64,000 nt of DNA from CAZDQL01 sp964507325 (GCA_964507325.1 CAZDQL010000024.1:7275-71274), one strand, 5' to 3'; positions 8,038-17,207 are shown, counted from the stretch's first letter. Numbers and translations: made by a program. Notes: generated by a model not told the origin, from the letters alone.

Positions 8038-9806
8038 TGGGGCCCTCCTTGCGCGACGCGCGCCTCCTGGCCCAGGGAGTCGTAGAAGGCCTGGACGTTG
8101 ACCGTGATCGGCAGGCCCTTGATCGAGACCCCCTTGCCGTTCTCGAGCGCGATGGACGACCGTAGCGGCATCTTGACGAACCACTCGCGCTCGCTCTCGA
8201 AGGCGCGCCGGAGCTCGTCGTAGTGGCGGTTGGCGGACACCATGTCGTCGGCGAAGAGCACGAAGTCCAGGGTCACCTTGACCGACTCGGGATTGCCGCC
8301 ACTGCGGGCGGGCTGGGTCTCGGCGACGATCTTCCTGAGCGAGGGACGCCACTTCTCGTGCTCGCTCTCCAGCACCGACAACACCAGGTAGGTGCCCACC
8401 AGGGCCGACTGCGGTTGCGTGACCGAGGCGTCTTGGCCGAGGCTCTTCTCGAGCCCGTCGACCTCGCTCTGCACCAGCCGCTGCCACTGATCGAGGGTCT
8501 CGAGCGGGTCGTCACCGGGGTCCTCTCCCGCCTGGACCCGCTTGACGAAGTTCTGCACCGACTGGGGGACCGGCCACATGTGACCCTTGGTGTTCTTCTC
8601 GGGCTCGCCCACCAGGAAGTTGGCGCCGCTCTTCATCCAGAAGCGCGCGCCGTTCTCCAACAGGAGGTTGATCTCGCGGTGCTGCAGGATCGCGATCACC
8701 CCCAGCAGGGTGGTCAGCAGCAGGCAGGCCACCGCCAGGGGGAACTCGATCCGCTCCCAGGTACCCGTGTAGCGCAGCTCCTCGCGTCGCAGGGAGGGGG
8801 AGAGCAGGCCCCCCCCCAGCTCCCGGACCGCGGCGCCGTAGGCCGCCACGAGCTGGCCGAAGCCGTCGGCGGGCTGTCCGGAGTCCTCCTCGAAGCAGTC
8901 GAGGATGTAGACCGGGACGTCGAGCACGGTGCTGCCCACCAGCCCCGGCAGCTCCATGCCGCAGACGTAGATCGCCTCGATCTCCTGCAGCGTGCGCGCT
9001 CCGGACAGGGTGCGCCCGAGCTCGCGCCGGATGCGCTTGATCGCCTGGTCCACCCTGCGACTGGCTTCGATCGGGTCGACTTCGGGGTTCGGGGCGGAGG
9101 ACTCCTCGGCCTCCTGCTCCTCGTCGCTGGCTTCCCCTCCCTCCTCTTCGGAAGCCGTGGCCTCCGGGGAGGGGAGGACCTCGTGAGTGAGGGCGCCGAT
9201 GTGGATCACCCTCATCTCCCGCACCTGCCCCGCATCGACGACGACCACCGAGGTGGAGTAGTCACCGATGTGCACCAGGAGCTGGGCGGTGTCGAGACTG
9301 CAGATCTGCGCCGTGTGGGCCGCGTTGACCATCGCCGAGGTCTCGAGCTCGGCCTCGAGGGGCTCGATCCCGGCCCGGCCGCAGACGTCGAGGGCGGCCT
9401 GCAGGTCGTCCTTGGGCACCGCGGTGACCAGGATGTCGCTGTCAGAGCCGCTGCCGCCGGTCACGTGGTGATCGACGACGACGTCCTCGATGTCCCACTG
9501 GGGCAGGTCGCCCTCCACCTCGTACTTGATGACCTGCTCGATCTTGGCGCGGTCCGCGAAGGGCATCGACACGCGCCGGAAGGCGGCGTGGCGCGGGTCG
9601 ATCACCAGCCCGATGTTCTCCTTGGGCAACCCCAGGCGGCGCGCCGCCTCCTTCAGGGTCTTGGCCGCGTCCGCCTCGGGGTCGGGCGCCAGGGGATCGA
9701 ACTCGCCGGCCTCGAAGGCGGCGATCTTGTGTTTCTTGGCGCTCCCGTCGAGCACGACGATCTCGTAGCGACGGGGCCCCAGTCGAATGCCGCAGGAACG
9801 TGCCAT
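8034..9806 (-). CDS. PilM/GspL-like actin-fold protein fused to PilN-like membrane domain
   Basis: 590 residues. Residues ~1-335 form an actin-like fold of the PilM/GspL type (RLGPRRYEIVVLD near the start, LLVHIGDYSTSVVVVDAG near 176-193, then YVCGMELPG), interrupted by an acidic low-complexity stretch at ~213-245. One membrane helix (~355-374) is followed by a ~215-residue periplasmic domain, the expected position of PilN or GspL C-terminus. PilM and PilN are thus one polypeptide, as in GspL. It would link a cytoplasmic assembly ATPase, not present in this window, to the periplasmic platform. Three nt separate it from the preceding gene, and it overlaps the PilO-like gene. Confidence 0.75.
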   Translation of the reverse strand: MARSCGIRLGPRRYEIVVLDGSAKKHKIAAFEAGEFDPLAPDPEADAAKTLKEAARRLGLPKENIGLVIDPRHAAFRRVSMPFADRAKIEQVIKYEVEGDLPQWDIEDVVVDHHVTGGSGSDSDILVTAVPKDDLQAALDVCGRAGIEPLEAELETSAMVNAAHTAQICSLDTAQLLVHIGDYSTSVVVVDAGQVREMRVIHIGALTHEVLPSPEATASEEEGGEASDEEQEAEESSAPNPEVDPIEASRRVDQAIKRIRRELGRTLSGARTLQEIEAIYVCGMELPGLVGSTVLDVPVYILDCFEEDSGQPADGFGQLVAAYGAAVRELGGGLLSPSLRREELRYTGTWERIEFPLAVACLLLTTLLGVIAILQHREINLLLENGARFWMKSGANFLVGEPEKNTKGHMWPVPQSVQNFVKRVQAGEDPGDDPLETLDQWQRLVQSEVDGLEKSLGQDASVTQPQSALVGTYLVLSVLESEHEKWRPSLRKIVAETQPARSGGNPESVKVTLDFVLFADDMVSANRHYDELRRAFESEREWFVKMPLRSSIALENGKGVSIKGLPITVNVQAFYDSLGQEARVAQGGPQ

Positions 9807-9809
9807 GCG

Positions 9810-10196
9810 TCAGCGGGAAGTGGATTTGAGGAGCACGCCTTCCTCGAGGTCGTCGAAGCGGGCGCGTTGGTGCGGTGGAATCACCAGGTCTCGGACGATG
9901 CGGTTGTACTCCGTGCCGATCGGCCGCAGGACGGGCTCGAGGGCGGCGTTGTAGGCTACTCTCTCGCGGTCGACGACGCGCGCTACTTCGTTCTCGTACT
10001 CGCGCAAGAGCACGCGCAGGTGGCCGGCGCGCTCCGGCGAGAGGTCGAACTCACGGATCAGGAGCTCGGCGTAATCCTCCAGGGGGCCTCGATCGGCCTC
10101 CGCCCGGGTGAGGCGGCTGCCCAGGACCCCGGCGGCGGCCCCCGCCAGGAAGGCCACCAGCGCCAGGAGGGCGATCCAGAGGCGCGGCTGGTTCAC
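9810..10196 (-). CDS. Spy/CpxP-like membrane-anchored periplasmic protein
   Basis: 128 residues from GTG at 10196, overlapping the anti-sigma stop by 4 nt. One N-terminal membrane helix (~7-26) is followed by an all-helical region rich in Glu and Arg (LIREFDLSPERAGHLRVLLR) resembling Spy/CpxP or periplasmic heavy-metal-sensor proteins. It lies directly after sigma and anti-sigma genes, so it may sense envelope stress for them or belong to the pilus-like genes downstream (inference). Confidence 0.6.
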   Translation of the reverse strand: MNQPRLWIALLALVAFLAGAAAGVLGSRLTRAEADRGPLEDYAELLIREFDLSPERAGHLRVLLREYENEVARVVDRERVAYNAALEPVLRPIGTEYNRIVRDLVIPPHQRARFDDLEEGVLLKSTSR

Positions 10197-10690
10197 CGCT
10201 GCTCGTCCTCGTCTTCGACCTCACGGGCGGCTTCCGCGCGGTTCAGGGCCTCGAGGGCCTCGATCGCCTGTTCCTTGCTGGCGTCGTCGGCCTTGAGGTC
10301 CGCCCCGCTGGGGAGCTCCAGGCGCCGGATGGCGATCGAGAGCACGATCAACACCGCCGCGGCGATCGCCACGGCCTGCACGGTGAACTGCAGCAGTCGG
10401 CCCGTGTCCTCCCGCCCGCGGTCCGCGGACTCGGTCCGCGGTCGAGCCGCGGTGGGAACCGCACCCCGATCGCCGGCGAACGCGCGCCGCGTCACGTGGG
10501 CGGCGAAGTCCGCGGGCACCGCGACTTCGGGGGTCGCAACGAACCAGGCGCGCAGGGCAGTGTCCTCCTGCACGGCGGTGCGGCACGAGGGGCAGGCGAG
10601 CAGGTGCCCGCGCAGGGGTCCGGCGTCCTCCTCGGTCAGCTCGCCGTCGAGGTAACGCGGCACCAGCGGGAGAGCGACATCACATTTCAT
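10193..10690 (-). CDS. Zinc-finger anti-sigma factor
   Basis: 165 residues. An N-terminal cytoplasmic zinc-binding anti-sigma domain has the HxxxCxxC signature HLLACPSC (~29-36), the linker is Pro/Arg-rich, and one membrane helix spans ~117-137. The C-terminus is helical and acidic. ATG at 10690 overlaps the sigma stop (ATGA). It would hold the co-encoded ECF sigma factor inactive at the membrane until a signal releases it. The topology suggests an envelope or redox signal. Confidence 0.88.
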   Translation of the reverse strand: MKCDVALPLVPRYLDGELTEEDAGPLRGHLLACPSCRTAVQEDTALRAWFVATPEVAVPADFAAHVTRRAFAGDRGAVPTAARPRTESADRGREDTGRLLQFTVQAVAIAAAVLIVLSIAIRRLELPSGADLKADDASKEQAIEALEALNRAEAAREVEDEDEQR

Positions 10691-11295
10691 TGTTCTGCCC
10701 CCTGAGCGAACTCGGGATGGCGCGCGAGCAGCTTCTGCTTGAACTTGGCGCGCGCGCGGAAGAGGCGTGATTCGACCGTGCCGATCGAGATCTCCAGCGT
10801 ATCGGCGATCTCCTGGTAGGAGAGCTCCTCGAACTCCCGCAGCACCAGCACGGTGCGGAAGATCTCCGGCAGCTCGTCGAGCACGGCGCGGGTGATCGAC
10901 GCGATCTCCTGCTCCTCCAGGCGTGCATCGGGACGCACGACCGAGCGAGCGTGGAGCTCGCCCCCCCCCGCCTCCGGATCCTCCACCGCGTGCACCGGGC
11001 TCCGGCCGCGGCGCTTGAGGCTGTCGAGGACCGTGTTGGTCGCAATTCGATACAGCCAGGTGTAGAAGCTGGATTGGTGCTGGAAGGAGGTCAGCCGGCT
11101 GTAGGCCTTGAGGAAGGTCTCCTGGACGATGTCCTCGACCTCCACCGCACTGGTGGTGTAGTGGCGGACGAGGGAGAAGAGCCGCCCCTGATAGCGCTCG
11201 ACGAGCAGCTGGAAGGAGAGGGGGTTGCCCTCCAGGGTCTCTCGGACCAGGTCGGAGTCTTCGACGGGGGCGGCGTCCATCGGCTGAAGGACCAT
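10687..11295 (-). CDS. ECF-family RNA polymerase sigma factor
   Basis: 202 residues. Region 2 (~25-95) includes VEDIVQETFLKAYSRL and FYTWLYRIATNTVLD; region 4 (~135-190) includes LPEIFRTVLVLREFEELSYQ and the helix-turn-helix IADTLEISIGTVESRLFRAR. There is no region 3, typical of ECF (RpoE-like) factors. It overlaps the anti-sigma gene by 4 nt and is followed by a Spy-like and pilus-like genes, which are probably in its operon. It lies 30 nt downstream of ribBA on the same strand, so read-through from ribBA is possible. Confidence 0.93.
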   Translation of the reverse strand: MVLQPMDAAPVEDSDLVRETLEGNPLSFQLLVERYQGRLFSLVRHYTTSAVEVEDIVQETFLKAYSRLTSFQHQSSFYTWLYRIATNTVLDSLKRRGRSPVHAVEDPEAGGGELHARSVVRPDARLEEQEIASITRAVLDELPEIFRTVLVLREFEELSYQEIADTLEISIGTVESRLFRARAKFKQKLLARHPEFAQGAEQ

Positions 11296-11325
11296 GGTGC
11301 GCGCTGGGACGACCGGCGGCAGCCC

Positions 11326-12591
11326 CTATTCCCGGCCTCTGAACTCCGTCAGGGGGGTTTCCATGCCGGTCAGGAGGTGCCCCAGCCGATCCCGCTTCGT
11401 GCGCAAGTACTTGAGGTTCACGGGGTTGGGGTCGGTCTCCAGGGGGAGCTGGTCGATCACCTCCAGCCCGTGCCCCGACAGCCCGTGCATCTTCTTGGGG
11501 TTGTTGGTGAGCAGCCGCATCCGCCGCACCCCCAGGTAGTGGAGGATCTGGGCGCCGATCCCGTACTCGCGCAGGTCGACCGGCAGCCCCAGGGCCTCGT
11601 TGGCCTCGACGGTGTCCAGGCCCTGGTCCTGCAGGCGGTAGGCCTTGAGCTTGTTCTCGAGCCCGATCCCGCGCCCCTCCTGCCTGAGGTACACCAGGAC
11701 CCCCCGCGGCTCGGTGGCCAGGAAGCGCAGCGCCTTCTCCAGCTGCAGCCCGCAGTCGCAGCGCATGGAGGCGAAGACGTCCCCGGTGATGCACTCCGAG
11801 TGCACCCGCACGAAGACCGGGTCCTCGATGGCGGGCCGGGTCCCGTCGGGCCCGAGATCGGGCACCCCCCGCGCCAGGGCCAGGTGCTCCTTGTCGTCCA
11901 TGACCGAGCGGAAGAGGTGCAGGGTGAACTCCCCGTGGGCCGTGGTCAGGGGAATCGGCTCGGCCAGGGGCTCGATCAGCCGCTCATTGCGCCGGCGGTA
12001 GGCGATCAGATCGGCGATGGTGCAGATCGAGAGGCCGTGGCGCTCGGCGAAGATCTCGAGGTCGGGCAGGCGGGCCATCGTCCCGTCGTCGTTCATCACC
12101 TCGCAGATCACGGCGGCGGGCCGACAGCCCGCCAACCGGGCCAGGTCGATCGACCCCTCGGTCTGACCGCCGCGCACCAAGACCCCCCCGTCCCGCGCCT
12201 TGAGGGGGAAGATGTGGCCGGGTCGCGCCAGGTCCTCCGGCTTCGAGTCCGGCGAGGCCGCGACCTCCACGGTGCGCGCCCGGTCGGCCGCGCTGATGCC
12301 CGTGGTGACTCCGGTGGCCGCCTCGATCGAGACGGTGAAGGCGGTCCCGTGGCGGCTGGTGTTGCGGGAGACCTGGGGTTCGAGCTCCAGCCGCTCGCAG
12401 GAGGCGGCGTCGAGGGGCATGCAGATCAGCCCGCGCGCCTCCTTGGCCATGAAGTTGATGGCCTCGGGAGTGACGAATTCAGCGAGGAGGACGAGATCCC
12501 CTTCATTCTCCCGATCGGGGTCGTCCACGAGGATGACCATGCGCCCCTGGCGCAGCTCGTCGAGAACCTGGGGAATGCTGGCGATGCTCAT
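11326..12591 (-). CDS. ribBA: Bifunctional DHBP synthase / GTP cyclohydrolase II (riboflavin synthesis)
   Basis: 421 residues. The N-terminal half is 3,4-dihydroxy-2-butanone-4-phosphate synthase: DDPDRENEGDL near residue 23, SRHGTAFTVSIEA and a GHIFPL segment. The C-terminal half is GTP cyclohydrolase II, with zinc ligands in CITGDVFASMRCDCG and the catalytic region RQEGRGIGLENK. It performs the two entry reactions of riboflavin synthesis, from ribulose-5-phosphate and GTP. Length matches the family. A TATGAT box lies 53 nt upstream (12645-12650, minus strand). No other rib genes are adjacent and no FMN riboswitch is seen. Confidence 0.97.
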   Translation of the reverse strand: MSIASIPQVLDELRQGRMVILVDDPDRENEGDLVLLAEFVTPEAINFMAKEARGLICMPLDAASCERLELEPQVSRNTSRHGTAFTVSIEAATGVTTGISAADRARTVEVAASPDSKPEDLARPGHIFPLKARDGGVLVRGGQTEGSIDLARLAGCRPAAVICEVMNDDGTMARLPDLEIFAERHGLSICTIADLIAYRRRNERLIEPLAEPIPLTTAHGEFTLHLFRSVMDDKEHLALARGVPDLGPDGTRPAIEDPVFVRVHSECITGDVFASMRCDCGLQLEKALRFLATEPRGVLVYLRQEGRGIGLENKLKAYRLQDQGLDTVEANEALGLPVDLREYGIGAQILHYLGVRRMRLLTNNPKKMHGLSGHGLEVIDQLPLETDPNPVNLKYLRTKRDRLGHLLTGMETPLTEFRGRE

Positions 12592-12684
12592 GCGTCTGGC
12601 GTGGAGGCCCTATGCGGGGTTGGCCGGCTCGTGCCTGACCCCCCATCATAGGAGATCCGAACCCCCGGCCTCGGCAGGCGACCC

Positions 12685-14799
12685 ATGAACTTCAAAGCTG
12701 CGACGATCTCCCTCTGGGCCTTGGCGGCCTGCGCTTCCGTCGACCACACCCTCGAGCGCCTGGGGGAACGGGGACGCGGCGCCGGGGGGAGCGCCACCCC
12801 CCAGCAGCTCGCCCCGCCCCGTACTCCGGGGGATGCCCTGGTCGCCATCGCGCGTCTGGAGGACGCGCGGGAGGATGGCGGCGGCCTGCTCGAGATCCTG
12901 GCGGGGACCTTCTCCCCCGACGTGCGCGTCCGCGCCACCCAGGCCCTCGGCCGGCTCCCCCGCGACTCCCACGGGGCGGCGGTCACCCGGGCCCTGACCG
13001 CGATCCTCGGCGACGAGCTGGCCGAGGTGCGCGCGGCGGCCGCCTTCGCCCTGGGGCAACGGGGGGATCCCGCCGCCGCCGACGCCATCCTGGAGCGCTG
13101 GGAGGACGCCGACCCCGCGGTGCGCGCACGGCTGGTGGAGGCCGCGGGGCGCATCGACGAGCCGCGGCTGCGGAGAGCGGTCCTGGCGGCGCTGGAGAGC
13201 CCCGTCGAGGAGGTGCGCCGGGCGGCGGCGACTGCGCCGGGGCTCTGGCCGACCGACGCGGCCGGCGCCCGGGAGGTCGACCTGGCTCTGGCGGAGGTCG
13301 CCTCACGGGTGCTGGCGGGGAGCCCCAGCGCGCGGCGCGCAGCCCTCGCCGACTCGGCCCTCGAGAGCCCCGAGGTGGTCTGGCGCGCCCTGTACAGCCT
13401 CGCGCGGCGCCGGGCGGAGGCGGGGCGCAGCGCCTTCCACGTGCAGCGGAGCGCGGACCACGCCCTGGTGCGGCTCTTCGCGATCCAGGGCCTGGGGGTG
13501 ATCGAGGCCCACGGGCCGGGGCGCGAGGCGCTGGAGGAGGCCCTCGGCGATCCGGACTGGCGCGTGGCGGTCGAGGCGGCGCGCGGGCTCGCGCGCTACG
13601 GCGACCGGCGCTCCACCCACGCCCTGGGGAAGGCCTTGGACTCCCCCTGCGTCCACCTGCGCATCGCCGCGGTGGAGGCCCTGGGCGCCATCGAGCTCGA
13701 CACGATTCCGGTGGCGGGCCTCCTGCGCGGCGTGCGCGGGGACCCCTCCCCCAGCGTGCGCGCGGCGGGCCTGGTGAGCGAGGCGGCGATCCCCAGCTCC
13801 GGGGTGCGGGAGGTGCTCTGGGCCGCAGCGACGGATCCCGATCCCGTGGTGCGCGGGGGGGCCGCCGAGTGCGCGGGCGAGTTGTCCGACGGGGTGGCGG
13901 TGTCCTACCTGGTCCCGTTGACGCGCGACCCCCACCCCCGCGTCGCCGGCCAGGCGATCGCCGCGCTGGGCGCCAACCCGATCGAGGAGGCCCACGACCG
14001 GCTCGTCGAGCTGTTGGGCCAACCCGACAACGGCCTGCGCCTGGCCGCGGCGATCGCCCTGCGCGAAGAGGCGCGCCCAGAGGACCTGCCGGCCCTGCGC
14101 GCCGCCTTCCACGGTGCGCGCGGGGACGTGGCTCCCGAGGTGCGCTTCGAGACACTGCGCACGGTGGCGGCGATCGGCGGCGACGCGGCTCGCGATTTCC
14201 TGGCGGAGGCGAGCGGCGATCCCCACCCCTGGGTGCGGCACGTGGCGGCCACCTGCCTCGAGGAGCTGGGGAGCGCGCCCTCGATGGCGCCGCCGCAAGC
14301 GGAGGCCAGCGAGCCTCCCGACCTGCCCCTCCCGGGGATCGACTACGAACCCGCTGGCCCGCGCCCGCGGGCGGAGGTGGTCACCTCACGGGGCACCCTC
14401 CTCTTCGAGCTCCTGATCGACGAGGCCCCGGTGCACGTCCACAACTTCCTCGAGCTGGCGCGCCGCGGCCACTACGACGGCCTCGACTTCCACCGCGTCG
14501 TGGGGGACTTCGTGATCCAGGGCGGCTGCTACCGCGGGGACGGCAACGGCGCGGGGACCTGGCGGGGAACCGGCGACGCCCTGCGGCACGAGTTCACCGC
14601 GCGCCCCTACACCCGCGGCTCCCTCGGCATGCCCCGCAACGAGGATCCCGATTCAGGAGGCAGCCAGTTCTTCGTCACCCACCGCCCGACACCCCACCTG
14701 GACGGCCGCTACACCCTCTTCGGAGAGCTCCTGGAGGGGTTTGAGGTGCTGGATGCGATCGAGGTGGGGGACCGGATCCTCGCGGTCAGGATCGAGTAG
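12685..14799 (+). CDS. HEAT-repeat lipoprotein fused to cyclophilin-type PPIase
   Basis: 704 residues. A lipobox LAAC places C16 as the probable lipidated residue, so the protein should be anchored outside the cytoplasm. Residues ~50-540 are a long series of HEAT/PBS-like repeats (for example VRVRATQALGRL, VRAAAAFALGQRG). A short linker leads to a cyclophilin domain at ~560-704 with FHRVVGDFVIQGG, GSLGMPRNEDPDSGGSQFFV and HLDGRYTLFGELLEG. That domain contains the Arg, Phe and Gln positions of active peptidyl-prolyl isomerases. The fusion suggests a folding enzyme carried on a binding scaffold. It is divergent from ribBA, 93 bp away. Confidence 0.88.
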   Translation: MNFKAATISLWALAACASVDHTLERLGERGRGAGGSATPQQLAPPRTPGDALVAIARLEDAREDGGGLLEILAGTFSPDVRVRATQALGRLPRDSHGAAVTRALTAILGDELAEVRAAAAFALGQRGDPAAADAILERWEDADPAVRARLVEAAGRIDEPRLRRAVLAALESPVEEVRRAAATAPGLWPTDAAGAREVDLALAEVASRVLAGSPSARRAALADSALESPEVVWRALYSLARRRAEAGRSAFHVQRSADHALVRLFAIQGLGVIEAHGPGREALEEALGDPDWRVAVEAARGLARYGDRRSTHALGKALDSPCVHLRIAAVEALGAIELDTIPVAGLLRGVRGDPSPSVRAAGLVSEAAIPSSGVREVLWAAATDPDPVVRGGAAECAGELSDGVAVSYLVPLTRDPHPRVAGQAIAALGANPIEEAHDRLVELLGQPDNGLRLAAAIALREEARPEDLPALRAAFHGARGDVAPEVRFETLRTVAAIGGDAARDFLAEASGDPHPWVRHVAATCLEELGSAPSMAPPQAEASEPPDLPLPGIDYEPAGPRPRAEVVTSRGTLLFELLIDEAPVHVHNFLELARRGHYDGLDFHRVVGDFVIQGGCYRGDGNGAGTWRGTGDALRHEFTARPYTRGSLGMPRNEDPDSGGSQFFVTHRPTPHLDGRYTLFGELLEGFEVLDAIEVGDRILAVRIE

Positions 14800-14866
14800 A
14801 TCCCCACCCACAATCCCATCTCGGGCTCACAAAGGCGGGCCAGGAATGCCGATGGGGCGGGCGGCT

Positions 14867-14887
14867 CGAAGAATTCGCATTTCTTCG
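14867..14887 (+). terminator. Hairpin between cyclophilin-fusion and protease genes
   Basis: Perfect 7-bp stem cgaagaa/ttcttcg with a 7-nt loop, extended by ggc/gcc pairing. It is followed by GC-rich sequence, so it is a possible weak terminator or mRNA structure only. Confidence 0.3.
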
Positions 14888-14930
14888 GCGCCCCCCGACC
14901 CCCATCCCCGAGCGCCCCTGGGAGGCCCGC

Positions 14931-16121
14931 ATGCATCGAATCCTGATCCCCGGAGCCGCGCTGGCCGTGTTGGCCGCCGTCGGCGTCCCGCGGCTGGTGG
15001 GTGTGCAGGAGCGGCTGGCGAAGCTCGACCAGAGGACGGCCCGGCTCCCCATCGCGGACCTGGAGATGCGGACGGAGCTGGGCGCGCTGGACCAGGACCT
15101 GGGGGCCCTGCGCGCGCGCCTGGTGGCGGCGGAGCAGGCCGGAGTGCTCGGCGAGGAGGCGTTGATGGAGCTGCGCGGGGTGCTGGACGCCCTCGACGAG
15201 CGAGTGCAGCGCTCCGGCGTCCAGCTCGACCAGTTGGCCGAGCTGCGTGCCGAGTGGGAGAGGGAGTGCGTCTGCGCGCGGCTCGAGGAGCTCGAGAGCA
15301 GCGGTGAGCAGCGCTGGGAGGGCCTCTCCCGCGCCGTGGAGGCCGCCGCAACCCTGGCCGAACGCACCAGCCGGGATCTGGTCGCGCTGGGCGACGACCT
15401 GACGGAGCCCGAGGAGGACGTCCGCTGGCGCGCGATGGTCGGCCCGACCGTCCAGCTCGCAGGGGAGAGCACGGTGGGCAGCGGGGTGCTGCTCCAGTCG
15501 CGTGAGCTGGAGGAAGGGAGGGTCGAGACCCTCCTCTTGACCGCCTGGCACGTGGTGCGGGACATCCGCGCCGATTCGTTCGAGAAGGACCCCCCGATCC
15601 CGGTCACCGTCTACCTCGAGGATGGCAGCACCTTGCACCACGACGCGGAGCTGGTGGCCTACGAGACGGGGATCGACGCCGCACTGCTCTGCATCATGTC
15701 CGAAGAGCCGGTGCCCTGCGCCGCGGCACTTGCCCCCCGGGCGGAGCTGGCCGAGACGCGCATCTTCCGGCCGATGATCGCCGTCGGCTGCCCCCTCGGG
15801 AACGATCCGATCCCAACGCGGGGCGAGCTCGCCGACCTCGACCACCTGGTCGACGGGAACCGCTACTGGATGATCAGCGCCCCCACCTACATCGGCAACT
15901 CGGGGGGCGCGATCTTCGACGCCTCCAGCCAGCACATGGTGGGGATCTTCTCGAAGATCTACACCCACGGCGCCCTGCGGCCGACGATCGTGCCGCACAT
16001 GGGGCTGGTGACGCCGCTCGACCGGGTGTACGACTGGCTCGAGGAGGCGGGGGTCGCGAAGGTGATCGAGGGGAGCGACGGGGTGGAGATCCGGGTGGTG
16101 GAGCTCCCGCAGGCGGAATAA
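14931..16121 (+). CDS. Membrane-anchored trypsin-like serine protease with coiled-coil stalk
   Basis: 396 residues. A signal-anchor helix (~3-20) is followed by a Leu/Glu/Arg-rich coiled coil (~25-150) and a chymotrypsin-fold protease domain (~165-375). The catalytic triad is visible: His in LLTAWHVVRD, Asp in ETGIDAALL, Ser in IGNSGGAIF. No PDZ domain is present, unlike HtrA/DegP. It would act in the periplasm on unknown substrates. The start ATG follows GGGAGG. It lies in a plus-strand run between the cyclophilin-fusion gene and the toroid-type gene. Confidence 0.85.
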   Translation: MHRILIPGAALAVLAAVGVPRLVGVQERLAKLDQRTARLPIADLEMRTELGALDQDLGALRARLVAAEQAGVLGEEALMELRGVLDALDERVQRSGVQLDQLAELRAEWERECVCARLEELESSGEQRWEGLSRAVEAAATLAERTSRDLVALGDDLTEPEEDVRWRAMVGPTVQLAGESTVGSGVLLQSRELEEGRVETLLLTAWHVVRDIRADSFEKDPPIPVTVYLEDGSTLHHDAELVAYETGIDAALLCIMSEEPVPCAAALAPRAELAETRIFRPMIAVGCPLGNDPIPTRGELADLDHLVDGNRYWMISAPTYIGNSGGAIFDASSQHMVGIFSKIYTHGALRPTIVPHMGLVTPLDRVYDWLEEAGVAKVIEGSDGVEIRVVELPQAE

Positions 16122-16197
16122 GCCCGCGATCGGCGGTGAACCGCTCCCCGGGCGTGGCGTTTCCGGGGCGCAACCACAACGCGATCGGAGGACCGCC

Positions 16198-17199
16198 ATG
16201 CAGAGCTCCCTGCTCCCCGCCCTGCTCGCCCTGCCACTCGTCGCCGCAGCCCCCCCCCAGGAGGAGGTCGTGGGCGGCTGGCTCGCCCAGCACCAGGACC
16301 CGGATGGGAGATGGGATTGCGACGGCTTCGCCAAGCACTGCCCGGTGGAGGGGCCCTGTGCCGGGGCCGGAGACCCCGACCGCGACGTGGGAGCCACGGC
16401 GATGGCGCTGCTCGCCTTCCTCGGGGAGGGGTGCACCGCGGAGGTGGGCCCCCACGCGCAGGGGGTCGCCCGCGGGCTGGCGTGGCTCTGCTCCCAGCAG
16501 GATCCGAAGACGGGTCGCATCGGGGCGGAGGACCATCCCCACCAGCTGCACGACCACGCGATCGCGACCCTGGCCCTCTGTGAGGCGCACTACTTCGGCG
16601 GTGATGCGTCGTTGCAGCGACCGGCCCAGCTCGCGGTCGACTACCTCGCCGGCGCTCGCACGGAGGAGGGTCGCTGGTGCGTGGGGGAGGCGGACACGTC
16701 GATGACCGGCTGGGTCCTCCTCGCCCTCGTGTCCGCCACCGAGGCGAAGCTCACGGTGAGCCCGGCGGCGCTGGCGGATGCCGAGCAGTGGATCGACGGC
16801 GTCTCGGCGCAAGCCGAGCCGAAGATCACCGCCATGGCCCTACTGGGGGGCTTCCTGGTCGGCCGGGATCCGGCGCAGCACCCGGCGATGATCGCGCAGG
16901 CGGATCGACTGCTGGGCCACCTGCCCAAGGGAGAGGATGACGGCGAGAGCTGGGACCCGGAGCTCTGGTTCTTCGGCTCCTACGCCATCTACCAGCTCGG
17001 CGGACGCCACTGGAAGACGTGGAACCGAGCCATGAAGCGGGCCGTCCTCGAGGCGCAGCGCAAGGAGGGGCCGCACAAGGGCTCCTGGGATCCGATCGAC
17101 CCCGCGGCGGAGGGGGGCGGCCGCGTCTTCTCGACGGCGACCTTCACCCTCTGCATGGAGGTGTACTACCGCTACGCGCGGGTGATCGGGGCGCGGTAG
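16198..17199 (+). CDS. Secreted prenyltransferase/squalene-oxidase-type alpha-alpha toroid protein
   Basis: 333 residues with a signal peptide (~1-19, cleavage near VAAAPPQ). The rest repeats a QDPDGRWD / AMALLAFLG / DPKTGRIG pattern typical of the alpha/alpha toroid family (terpene cyclase, prenyltransferase beta and complement-like repeats). No DxDD cyclase motif or prenyltransferase zinc triad is obvious, so a catalytic role is doubtful. Secreted members of this type are frequent in planctomycetes with unknown function. It ends 8 bp before the convergent gene. Confidence 0.65.
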   Translation: MQSSLLPALLALPLVAAAPPQEEVVGGWLAQHQDPDGRWDCDGFAKHCPVEGPCAGAGDPDRDVGATAMALLAFLGEGCTAEVGPHAQGVARGLAWLCSQQDPKTGRIGAEDHPHQLHDHAIATLALCEAHYFGGDASLQRPAQLAVDYLAGARTEEGRWCVGEADTSMTGWVLLALVSATEAKLTVSPAALADAEQWIDGVSAQAEPKITAMALLGGFLVGRDPAQHPAMIAQADRLLGHLPKGEDDGESWDPELWFFGSYAIYQLGGRHWKTWNRAMKRAVLEAQRKEGPHKGSWDPIDPAAEGGGRVFSTATFTLCMEVYYRYARVIGAR

Positions 17200-17207
17200 C
17201 TCGCGCG

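Noticed and set aside
8223..10655. Very long antisense open frame (~810 codons) opposite the PilM/N and anti-sigma genes
   Set aside because: A by-product of GC-rich codon usage. The opposite strand has recognisable domains with overlapping starts and stops, while this frame shows only His/Gly/Asp/Val-rich sequence.
12592..12684. FMN riboswitch upstream of ribBA
   Set aside because: The 93-bp gap is too short and lacks the conserved FMN-aptamer blocks.
14931..16121. HtrA/DegP protease
   Set aside because: The catalytic triad fits a trypsin fold but no PDZ domain follows, and an N-terminal coiled coil is present instead.
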